From Nectonema munidae (Eukaryota > Nematomorpha > Nectonematoida > Nectonematidae), in the NCBI GenBank assembly GCA_030549495.1, contig JAUIRK010000142.1:372001-436000 (forward strand): DNA of 64,000 nt, written 5' to 3'. The notes under the pieces are model-generated. The model had not been told where the DNA came from. It did no database searches and saw nothing but the letters and a program-made list of their open reading frames with translations. Positions 33,150 through 44,282 of this stretch are shown in pieces. Numbering within the stretch: position 1 is the stretch's first letter; each line of letters begins with the position of its first letter. The translations under genes and the position numbers were made by a program.

Positions 33150-34260
33150 GAAAATGTCAATCATAATTGTGATTTGCGGCAAAAATTATTTTCTAGAATA
33201 TTATTTATATTCTCAATAAAATATATTTTTATACTAGATCTCCATGCTGATTTCATTTTTGGACTCAGTTTTCGTAATTAGGATGTGAGAATGTCAATCA
33301 AATTAATACCATTTTTTGGCTAAGTTTCTACCAATTAGTGATGTATGCCTGAAAAGGATCTCATAAACATACTTTTATATTTTAAATAAAATTTATTTTT
33401 TAATTTTTATTACGATGTTCACTTCATTTCAAGGCTTAGTTTTCAAAATTAGGCTTCAAAAATGTTTGGAATTATGAATCAAGTTTGACGTTTCGCAAAA
33501 AATCTCCATTTTTTCAAAAAACTCAAATCAAAAAATTGTTTTTGAATGAAAATCATTATTGAAATTTTGATTTAGGATAAAATTCTCACTAAAATAAAGT
33601 GCTTTTATATCGTCTATATAGTAATTCTTTCAAGAGCTATATCGTTTTAAGAAACAAGTATGTAACTTATACCGTTCCAATGAAATAGGAGTTGGTGTAA
33701 AAATCAACTATACCGATTTTCAAAAAAACATCTTGAACATGAAGAAGCTCCTACATTATGAATCAAAAATCGTAAAACCTTTATCTTATTAGTTAACATT
33801 TCAATAATCAATTGACTAGAAGTTATCTAAAATTTTCAAACATTTATAGTTACCATAACTATATCAGGTGCCATTATGTGAAGATATAGCTTTTCTCAAA
33901 AAATGTTTATAAATGTGAATCAACTTTGACAAATTTTTTCCTTCTGTGTGAATGAATGAATATTTTAGAGGTTGAAAAGTTTTTATAATGGAAAAAAGAA
34001 GATTATGAATGGATTCATCAAGAACAGGAATTTTGGAATAGTATTGGTAAGTAAATATTCAGCGTGATATTTGTTCATAACCACTGATAAATACAACACA
34101 TTATATTGATAAAGAAAAACAGGATCAACAAAGAGATTCTTTCAATAGAAAATATTAAATCGCTTATTCTGAGCTAAATAAATCTCTGAAAAATGCTTTT
34201 TCGAAAATAGATTGCACAAAATGAGTTTTTGATGAAGGTGGAGCTGTCGAGGTAGAATCA
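33150..34260 (+). repeat. Satellite-like dispersed repeat, array 3 with companion segment
   Basis: Units at about 33226 and 33395 carry tttatactagatctccatgc, tgatttcatttttggactca and gttttcgtaattagg, matching the units of array 1 (13228). The companion segment 33960-34150 is homologous to 30240-30570 inverted. Confidence 0.6.
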
Positions 34261-36165
34261 GTTTAGAATTAAGAGCAAAATTATATATATATATATATCA
34301 TACAAAGCATAGGAAAATGAAATAGACTACAAGTTGAGAGCGTATTTATTCAAAAAATGGCTAATTACTTTCTTTTCTTTTTAAATTTTCCACCGGAAAT
34401 TTCCTTTTTTCAGTTTTATTCTGAAAATTTCAATTTTGAAAGTTTTTTTCAAAAAATATAGTTTGCAAAAGTTTCCGGATTTGGATGCCAGAAATTGAAA
34501 AGTGAAGAGGCTTTATTTATTTATAAAATAATATAAATTGTTTGCTGAGTTGTAATGAATATAATAACAAGTTTTGCTTCTTAAAAAGTTTAAAACGCAT
34601 AGAAAATTATAAAATTAGCTTTTAAATTTTGATTCTAATTTTAATGCTCTTTTGTGTGGCCTTAAACTTTATACAGAAGCAGAATTCATTTTTCTTCGGA
34701 CAACAGACTGCAACTTTTTTCAAAATTCTTTTTTCTAACGTCGATCTGATTTCTAAAAGTATTATTGACTATTAGTGCTTAAATTTATCCTTTACTTCTA
34801 TAATTTCTACTTCAGATGGCAATTGTATATGAAACACTTTCTCTTTTTAACAAAACATATAATTTTAATGCTCAATTATATTTCGAGCGTAGTTTTTTTT
34901 AATTGATAACAAAGCTTTACATAAGTTAAGATTTTCTAAGCTTTTTCTTGTATTGTCAATCAAAATACCATTTTCACCATCAAAATTTTTTTTATCTCAG
35001 GAAGATTTTTACTATAGTAAAGAGTTGCTTCCAACCAACTACCCCATCTTGTAATTATAGGAACTGGTGTGTAACCAATTTCAGAGAAAAAAAACGTCTT
35101 GTTTTGTTCTTTATCGTGAGAGCTTTAAAACTTTAAATTAATGCATCCATTTCAGGATAAAAAGTTTTAATTTTTAGAGCACAGTTGTGCAATAAGTGGG
35201 AAATGCATGTAACGTGAAAAAAGTTAGGAAACATTACTTTTAAATTCTTTTTAAAATGAAACACTTTCTCTAAAATTGCGTGTTTTGACCGGCATATTGA
35301 ACTTATCAAAAACTCACAAAATTATTTGAATAACGATTATGAAAAAGTATGCCACTTTCAAAATGCTATTAAAAACGTATGTTCTTGCTGGTCCAATATA
35401 TACACGATTTCTGCAGTTTCAATTGTTTTATATATTCCCATAAATCTTATATATCCACCTTATAATTCCTCTAATAACTTGGTTCAAAGAATTTTGAATA
35501 AAGTTATCTATCACAGCAGTTATAATGAATGTTTCTCAGAGTATGCACACATTAATATTCTTTTTGCGTGTACTCATTTTGATTCCAAAACTTATGTAAG
35601 CCCAAATCATTTTGTTTTATGTATACCAAAAGTTTACCATGCTTTTTTTTATTTCTGACAATCATAACAAAAATAGTACCGTTTTATTAGATCGTAATTA
35701 TTTTAGGAATTTTTTCTAATAATTGGTATTAAAAACAGCATTCATAATTTTATAAACTTAGGTTTCATAAAACTTATTTTTATAAAATTAACGATTTCGG
35801 CTCTTAGGATTCTTGAAGAGAAAATGGTGCTTGTATTTTAAAGAGGTATTATACAAAATTGAAGAAAGAGAAGAGTTATGAGCGGAGAGTATGCTATTTT
35901 TCAAAGTTTTTAGGTCATGAACATTATTGTAACTATGTTACGTTTGAATATAAAGGATATTTTCCCGGTCATTCTTTTCATGGTAAAATCAAAATATATA
36001 AATTCTACCTATATTAGAACACCGAAAGAAGTTACCGAGAATATAGTTCAACAATTCAAAGAGGGGGGGGGGGGCAAAAATATGTTAGAACATTTTTTTC
36101 AAGCTCCATTACTAAAAATGAGCATATTCCTAGGAATTCACATTATATTACAATCAATTATATTA
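34261..36165. other. No gene seen
   Basis: AT-rich DNA with a (TA)n run near 34281 and a 12-base G run near 36063. The 110-codon open frame at 35326-35658 has a transposon-free look but no recognisable domain, and I judge it chance. Confidence 0.4.
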
Positions 36166-36167
36166 TA

Positions 36168-37460
36168 ACTCTTCTCTTAATTTAATGCGCTCTTATTTGA
36201 ATAGGAGACAACAGTGCGTTGCCATAAATGACACTTTATCAAATCTTTCTTTGATTAGGGCAGGAGTTCCACAAGGCTCGATTTTATCGCCTCCCCTCTT
36301 TTCCCTTTACTTAAATGATCTCCCCAATGCTTGTACTCATTTTAAATATTATATCTATGCTGACGATATAACAATTCTGGACCCCATACCCTCTTGTATG
36401 TCCTCAAGTTTTTTTCATAAAATTACATCTTGGTTATCTCAAAACTCGCTCTTTGCTAATTTAAATAAATCTAAAATTATGTTTTTTTCATCTAATAACT
36501 CAATTGTAAATTTACCGCAAAGCATTGAATGTGTATCGAGTTTTAATTTACTTGGACTCATACTTGATGAAAAGTTAAATTGGAAAAAGCATATTGAAAG
36601 AGTTGAAGAAAAGCTATCATTCATAATAGGATTATTCAGGCAACTAAGGAACAGATTTCCAATCCACATAAAGTTATTTTTATATAAAACAATATTCATA
36701 CCTCATCTTACATACAGTTTGGAAAATTGGGGCTACGTCAATTGCAATAAGATTTTATCTTTACAGAAAACAGCATTAAGGCTTGTGTTTAATAAAAAAA
36801 AATACTCTCATACTAGCAATCTTTTTTACGAAAATAATTTGCTTAAATTGCCAGATCTTTATAAATATAAAGCATGCTTGTTTCTACAAAGAATCCTAAG
36901 TTTTTGGTTTCCTTGTTTGTTTGATACTTGGATTAAATCTAATTCCAGTGTCCATAATTACTACACTCGTAGTGCTAATAAAATGCATTTAAAAAGTAGA
37001 AAAGCAATTTGTAAGCATTCACCTGAAAGTAGATTAACTAAACTTTGGAATGAACTACTTTATAACTTTGCTAACATCACACAAACTGAAAAACTTAAAA
37101 AGCATCTTATCAATACATTTGTTTCTCAATACAATCAGGATTGTGCTATTATTGATTGTTTTTCATGCAATCTTGATACCGCATAACTTACTTATAATAT
37201 CTTTTAATACATATATTTTACTTCTACATGCATTATATATATATATATATATATATAAATATATATTTCTTTTTCTTTTTTTTCCCCTTAATTCTCTACA
37301 AATTGTATATCATATTTATCTTTGCAAGAAACATTCTTTAAAACACTTTTTTGGAATAGTTGGAAAGATCAATCAAGCGGTGACAACCTTCTGGTCTTCC
37401 GAAGATAAATGTTGGAATGATTTATTATTTCACTTTATCAATAAAGTTCTTTCTTTCTTT
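36168..37460 (+). mobile_element. LINE, 5'-truncated, Jockey/CR1-like superfamily
   Basis: The frame 36185-37186 encodes RT fingers-palm and the C-terminus: RSYLNRRQQ, AGVPQGSILSPPLFSLYLND, then YADDITI (catalytic box), NLNKSK, LLGLILDEKLNWKKHIE and the tail LEN.WG.. through NYYTRSANK. VPQGSILSP and YADD are the B and C motifs of non-LTR reverse transcriptases. The endonuclease and the N-terminal half of the RT are missing. The frame runs to its natural end without a stop, so this is a fairly young insertion. The 3' end is aataaagttctttctttc at 37438-37456, the same style of tail as the LINE family at 43.5-48.7 kb. Confidence 0.88.
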
Positions 37461-37465
37461 TACAA

Positions 37466-38563
37466 ATTTAAAGCATAGGTTATTTCCTACTTCTTCGTCT
37501 TGTAATTTATCTGTCGAAATTCAAAAGGTATTATCTATGGTGTCCAATGGACATGATTTTATTAGATTTGCCTTAAATACCTCAGGCATGCTTTCTCATT
37601 TTACATGTGCTTTAAAAAATAATTATATATTTGGCATAGATCTGACTTTCAATCTTGGTGCCTGCTATGTTTCTTTCTTTGTTTTTCAAGAAAAAAAACT
37701 TGTGCATAAAAGTTCTGGGATTTGTCCAATTTTTTTAGGACCTATTTTTTTAGATTGGGATGCTAGCTTTGAAACCTATCACAGTTTTTTTCTCATATAT
37801 ATATATATATATCAAAATAGGATAATCGATGGAATTTTAGAATGTGATCAAGAAAGAGCGATTATATAAAGGCTTTGAAAAGTGTTTTTCACAACTCTAC
37901 TGTTGCCCTCTGTACAAGACATCTCAAAGAAAGCTTTAACAGACATATAACACTCATAAAATCCTGAAAAATAGAGAAATGAATCTTTTGCTCAAAATGA
38001 TTTTTGTATATAATGGTTTAATCGATTGTTCAGATGAAAGACAATTTATTACAAGAAAAAACTATGTTTTGAATAGTTTTGGTTTTTCATTTTCTGGACA
38101 CATAGAAAAAAATTGAAGTCATTGAAAAATATATCTTTATACCAAGAAAAAGGCATCCTGAGATTCCACTGATGTGGTGAATGCTTGTGAGTCCAACAAT
38201 CATATTTTGAAGCTTTTAATAGACTGGAAGCATAAAAAATTACTGGAATTGGTTTCTTATTTCCTAGAACATTTGCTTAAGAGTGCATTTTTTGGAGATG
38301 ATTTGGTATTGGCAGATAACTATTCTCACTTTAAGGTTTCAAAATACGAATTTTGGACCAAAGATGGACTTTTATTTAGAGAATTCTTTAATTCAGAAAA
38401 TGAAAATGTTATTGTTTCAAAGGATAAAAAATTAAGTTTGCCATTAAAACAAAAAGTTGCAAGAAAGCCTGGTCAGAAAAAAAGAAATAGGAATGTTAGA
38501 ACCTTGTCGTTCCCTAAAAAAGAAATCTTTTTTGAAATTTTATTTTTTTATTTTCAAAAATAA
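37466..38563 (+). mobile_element. MULE-like transposase remnant
   Basis: Reads GIDLTFNLGACYVSFFVF, then GICPIFLGPIFLDWDASFET and YHSFF (37640-37800), then ALCTRHLKESFNRHI (37905-37950), VNACESNNHILKLL and LLELVSYFLE (38175-38270), and LVLADNYSHFKVSKYEFW (38305-38360). The order of D.TFN.G.(F/Y)YV, fLGP...H....T..(Y/F), a C..H pair and N..E..N..lk matches a family of Mutator-like transposases common in invertebrate genomes. At least two stops or shifts lie between the blocks, so it is dead. It abuts the LINE tail directly, with no visible second half on the other side. Confidence 0.55.
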
Positions 38564-40042
38564 ATCCAAGTATTTATTTCCTATTATTTTCTCTGCACGT
38601 TTATTTCATTTTGCATGCCTTCTCTCTTTCAATTAGCATCGCCATGTCGTGGTCAAAGAGCTTAAGCTGTTTTTAACAAAATGATGCAAATTGTTTGTAT
38701 TATATTTCTGTATTTTTTATTTTAAACATTCTAGGCTAGATTTACAACTTAACCATTATTTCAAAGACTAGATTTTTCTAAAAAAGCGCATTTTTAATAA
38801 ACATCTTTTTAGATTTGTGGATGAAGAAAAAGTGAAAGAGTGAGTGTATTATTTGGTATGTCATCCATTACAACTGAACAAGTTATTATAAATGAATTGA
38901 ATAAGGTTTGTTTGTCTAACTTTTTTGGTTTCGCTAACTCTGTGTAACTTGTGTGTGTATTGAAGCAGATCCATCCATTTGAGTTGCGGTTTTGCTTATA
39001 GTTAAAAATAGGGTAAATTAACGTTCAAGATAAAACTTGATTTAATTTGTAAATACAACTAATTGAATCTAGTTATAATATTTAGTTTCATATTGATTTA
39101 AATCTATTTTGACTATTCATTGCTTCTTTCATTTCTGTTTTTAAAAATCAAACCAATTTGTTTATATTTTTCTTGATTTTTCAGAATCTAACTTCACTAG
39201 CACAAGTCTTTTCTCTCACTTTTTTTTCGCAATTTCTCTTCTAATTCAGCCCATCACTCGAGAATTATGAAAATTGCGTGTGTTAACAAGATTTAAAATA
39301 TTTAATTTTTAATTAAAAAATTTTTTATATACAAAATCCACCGTGCTTTGTTTTGGCCATTAATTTTTAAAATCCTTGAAAATTTCCAATCGACTCACCG
39401 TAATAATAGGTTTTGTGTACTTCTAATGTAAAAGTAATGATTCACATTTTATTCACGCCTAGACAATTTTGTTTGATATCTTTTTTAATGAAAATTTATC
39501 AATATACTTGGCGTACTCAAAATTACGAAAATTTATTCAAATAAAAAAAAATGTATTAAAAGCAAAGAAGTGTGACAATTCAGTATTATATATATAGCTT
39601 TATTATCTCCCGTGCTATTGCCAGCCCACTTATTTTATATTATAATATCATATTTGAATTTAATTTAAATAAGTAAATTTAAACTTTTCATAAAAATAAT
39701 ACATTTGTAATTAATATAGTGTTGTAAAAGCGAGAAGAAAATGTGTGTAATTCGGAAAACAAAATGTATGTTTATATAGTGTAAAATTTGCACAAGATGT
39801 GGATTCGAATGCAACATACACGTAAATGAAATACAATCATAACAATTAGATTACAGAAGCAGGCTTGCAAATGCTGGCAGATGCAATCCTGAAAATATTA
39901 GAAAACAACCATAAGGGTTAGGGTTATCTTCACAGTTTAAGCAAAAATTGTTCTAACTCTTGCGATGTAAATGAAATGTATAAAAGAGTCATTATAGAGA
40001 AACTGAAAAATCAAGGTGCAAATTATATCTACCTATATTTCA
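38564..40042. other. No gene seen
   Basis: AT-rich. One unit resembling the dispersed repeat (tatacaaaatccaccgtgct, near 39328) is present. Nothing else recognised. Confidence 0.45.
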
Positions 40043-40050
40043 GTAATTAC

Positions 40051-41043
40051 CAGGGCGAGGAAAAATTGACCCAAAAAAATTGGAAAAATTGACTTTTACT
40101 CAGAGAAAAAATTGGCCTTATTGACTTTTTAAAGTTTTTATTGAATTGAACAACTATGAACACTTTAGAGAAAGTATTGAAAATTATTTCAAAGAATCCA
40201 TGACTTTGTAATACAACAACATATAGTTAATGACATTTTCTGATTTAAAATTCGACCATTTTCTAGCAGTTTTTTCAGTTTAGAAAAAGATCTTTCTACT
40301 TCAAAAGTTAAAACTTGACAATTTTGTAATTTGGGATAAGTACTGGTAGAGATTTCAGAGTTTTTCATATTCATGATTTTATTGATTTCATTTTATTTGA
40401 ATCTATTTTCAAGATAACTTTTAACGCCACATTCGTCTTAAATGAAATAATGTTGAAGAAACAAGTAAAGGCATCTTCGACTGAAAAAGTCTCTATGTTG
40501 ACTTTCAATGAATCGTGAATATTCTCTGATTATTGTAGCAAGTTTTGACACAGATTTTATTTTTTTAACAATTTCTTGATATTTGGCAATACAATTCCAT
40601 CATCTTCATCATTAATTTCTTCACTGCTGGAAGATTTTAATGAAAATATTTTGCTGCTTGCAACTAATTTGTCAACTTAATTACAATTGGAACTTAAGTG
40701 TTGCCGATAGGTTTGAAAAGAGAACGTCTTTTTCTATTACTAATTTTGAAAGATTTAATGCCGGTAATCTACAATTTTGCAGGATAACTGAACTTTTAAG
40801 GTAAACTTGTGTAAAAGATGTGAAAAACATGCAATGATAAAAAGTTTGGGAATAAAATTAGGCACATTGAATCAAAAAGTGTTAAATATAAAAATTGACT
40901 TTATTGACCTAAACTCGAAAAATTGACTTGACTTAAAAATTTGAAATTAGTTCAAAATTTTTTAAACTAAAGTAAAGATCTTTTTCAAAGAGTTTTTGCT
41001 AAACGGAAATAAAAGTTGACTTTATTGACTTTTACTCGCCCTG
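40051..41043 (-). mobile_element. hAT DNA transposon, internally deleted, with intact ends
   Basis: A perfect 8-base target duplication, gtaattac (40043-40050 and 41044-41051), flanks inverted ends CAGGGCGAG. Inside, on the minus strand at about 40189-40374, the frame reads LTFEVERSFSKLKKLLENGR, the hAT dimerisation region. Subterminal repeats of attgactt occur at both ends. The remaining transposase is missing. Confidence 0.92.
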
Positions 41044-41051
41044 GTAATTAC

Positions 41052-43141
41052 CATTTGAAAATAAGGTATGTCTAAGAATATTTCAAGTTTTAAAATAAAA
41101 TAATCTTTGCAAAATGATTTATATATCGATAGAAAATTAAATTATAATTTTATTTAATTAAATATTTAATAATTTTAAATTCAATATTTTTTAATTTCTT
41201 TTTGTTCCATAAATGGGGCACTTATAAAACAGATCCATGTATACCTCTACTACATGCTCTACATAAGATTTTTGTGCTGAAATTTAACTTCTCTCAGATA
41301 TGAAAAGTGTGGCAAATATCTATGTTAATGCAATCAGGGATAAAAGGAGATATTTTTGTCAATTTAATCTAATCTAAAAATATATTGTAGGCATAAAAAC
41401 TATTCAAAACGCAAAAACAATGCAAACTTATGTATATATTTATTAGTATATATTATGCTCACTTATGTCATATACTGTGAGAAAAGTAAGAAATAAAGCA
41501 AAAACAACTTTTAGGTTTTATCTATAAATAAAGGTAGCTAGTTATAAACAAGTTAAATGCAAGGCTAATCTTTACTATTCTTCATTAATTCATACCTAAC
41601 TCATACTACTTATAAACAAATGATCAGATACACAGAAAAATTATTTTGGCTATAGAGAACAAGGCTGAAATAAACTTGCCCTATCTTGATATTCTATAAA
41701 ATTTCCTGACCAATGCGCAGAACTCCAAGACCATTGACCATAACTCTAACCCTACTTTTCCTTGATTTTTAAGATGGCTAAGAAGCAAGCACTCACATAG
41801 GGAGCAGAGCAGGGTATATGGCTAGGGACGACAAATATAATATATATATATATTTAGAATAAACATCAGGTCTTAGAAATGAATGAAAGCTATTAAAAAT
41901 TTCTATCGCATATTATGAAGATAAATTTGAACGGTGTCATTAAAAACTTTAGTCATAATAAAATAAAAATTGATGAAATTTGAAACCGATAGTTTATTTT
42001 GTAAAATTATTTTTAAAAAGGAATTTAAATTTTCTAGTAACTGAATAAATCAATTAAATAAGTAAGCGTCACTGAAACTTTTAACCTAGGGGGCACTCGA
42101 AATATTTACCTAGGCAACACTAAACTATTTGTTCTTGTAATTCCATAGACGTTTAAAATTCCTGATAAAAATCATGTCCATTAGCTTAATTTAAAAATAT
42201 TGAAATATGGTTAGGGTGAGTTAGTCTCTTAGAATTAGGGAATCGATATGCAATATCCTTTTATGCCCCAATAAGTGCTTTTCTATGCACAAGAGTTGAA
42301 TTCCTTGACATTATGGCATCTCCATCTTCTGTTATAGAATATAATCCTTCTTTCAGATTAAATAATAATTAAACAAAAAAAAATATAGTTTAAGTATATG
42401 CAAGAGTTCTTAGAAAAATTCTTTAAATTATTTTAGAAAATTTTTTTGATTGACGTAAAGGATTATCCTTATATAAATAAATAATATTATTTGAGATCGA
42501 ATGTATTTAATAATTTATAAATTTATTGTGTTTAATTAAAGTTAAATAAGTAGGTTAGCACATAAAAACAGCGCTATATAAGTAAAGATTTGTTATATAT
42601 TAAAATAAAATTGTCAAGGAATATAAAAAAAAATATACCGAGGATTGTGAAGAAATATTTTAGATTTAACCAAAAATATATAAGATAAAAAAGTAAAAAA
42701 ACAGACATTAGTTATCATCAAGACGCGGTCTATTAAACAAAAGAAGGTTCAAAATATAGTTTCATTAGCAGAAGTCAAAACTGACGTAGGCAGGAGGAGT
42801 ATAAAAGTTAATAAAAAAAAATATATTTTTTTCATAACAAAATAATACGTTTATATTTTCTTTAATATAATTTATAAGTTATACTTTAAATTATACTAAT
42901 AATAAGGCTTAAACATAAACTATTAAATAGCATGATGCATATTCGTCATCTTTCAACTATTTTAACTTGCATTAAAAATTAAGCGTTTAGACTAACATTT
43001 ATACTAAAGTAAAAAAGTACTACCTATACATTTTAGGGGAAACATCTCCCTTTCCTTTATCTACTCTATTTTCAGCCCCGCTCACACTGTTTTATTTTAT
43101 ACCCTACTCCCCACTTGAAATTATTTGTCTTGCCTCTAGAT
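41052..43141. other. No gene seen
   Basis: AT-rich DNA with a (TA)n run at about 41840. No coding homology, terminal repeats or tandem arrays recognised. Confidence 0.45.
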
Positions 43142-43440
43142 CAGGATTCTTCAACCCAATGCCCAGGGCTTATTTTGGACCTCACTAAAAATGATTCTGG
43201 CTCCTTTACTTTTAATCAGACCTCAAAAGTTAAACGTTTTTGAATTGAAGGAAAACAACGACAAATATATCACTACTACTTACTTATATTTAAATATATT
43301 TTGACATTAAAAAAATAAAAGTATCGTGCTTGTTCTATTTTATATAATGTATGGGTTTACACTTATAAAATTTTTATCTCCGAAAGTTCATTTCAATAAA
43401 ATTTTGTGTTCCGTATGTAAAAAAAGGTTGAAGAACCCTG
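43142..43440. mobile_element. hAT-type MITE
   Basis: The ends CAGGATTCTTCAACC and CAGGGTTCTTCAACC are inverted to each other. Ends of the CAG...CTG form with TTCTTCAACC belong to Charlie-like hAT elements. Flanking 8-base target copies are not clear. Non-coding. Confidence 0.65.
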
Positions 43441-43539
43441 TCCTCGTTGAATGTAGTAAATGAAAAATATTGCACGTTTAGCCTGATATTGACTGAAATA
43501 AAGTTAATATTTTTTGCGGCGACTTCAATTTTTATTTAT

Positions 43540-44262
43540 TAAGGATGAAGAATTATTTAACGCAGAAGTTTTCTAACTTAACTTATCTGAATTATTTAAG
43601 CAAATGATTTCTCAAATTTCTGATATGGTCAAAAAATGTACCTCATTTATTGAGTTCAAAAAAACAAATATAGGTTTAAATTTAATTCTTGGATTACAGA
43701 CGAAGTCATGCAAATGATAAAACTACGTGATAAACTTTATCAAAAATGCAAAAAAAGTAAAAACTTAAGAATAAAGAATGAATACACTTTATTAAGAAAT
43801 CGTATAAAGTATAAAATAAAGCATTTGAAACAGAAGCATTATTCAAAACTTTTTTCCAATTGTGATTCAACGCGGAAACCTTGATCAAATATTAACAGAA
43901 TTCTAAAAGGGAATAACAATAAGAAAATACTTATTAAATGAAATGATGAGTACTATGATGATCATACCTTAGCTAACATTTTCAATGAAAGTTTTGCTTT
44001 TGTACAAAATGACTCTTTGCCAGAACAACTGGATTTCAATTTTCTTGAAAACACAGTTGAGTCCTTTGAATTCGAAATCTGTTCATATGAAATGCTATTA
44101 TTTTTTATGGATAAAATTAAAAAAATGAAACAAAAGACATATATGGAATATCAATAAATCAAGCAAAATTAATAAAACATGATATTTGTAATGTCTTATG
44201 TAAAGCTATAAATCTTTCTTTAAAAAATTGTGTCTTTCCTGAAATCCTTAAGCTTTATAAAG
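43540..44262 (+). mobile_element. LINE copy 1, left part of an old element split by a younger copy
   Basis: Contains a decayed version of the same sequence that begins the next LINE: EQMISQIS.MV...CTSF, then ITDEV.QMIKLRDKL, RNRIKYKI and up to FPEILKLYK. It carries several stops and frameshifts. It ends exactly where the fragment at 46622 begins (YKVVPVHKKNDRNC), so the two are the halves of one older element interrupted by the copy at 44263-46621. TATAAAG at 44256-44262 and 46622-46628 would be the target duplication. Confidence 0.8.
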
Positions 44263-44282
44263 CTTAAGGATCCTTAAGCTTT
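44244..44282. repeat. Two overlapping perfect palindromes at a LINE 5' junction
   Basis: 44244-44271 is a perfect 28-base palindrome centred on tttataaa, and 44259-44282 a perfect 24-base palindrome centred on aggatcct. Together they form the flank sequence, its inverted copy, and the flank sequence again. The inverted part lies on the inserted side of the junction. Confidence 0.85.

Noticed and set aside
35326-35658. 110-codon frame with several cysteines
   Set aside because: No homology, no splice context, no composition shift against AT-rich flanks.
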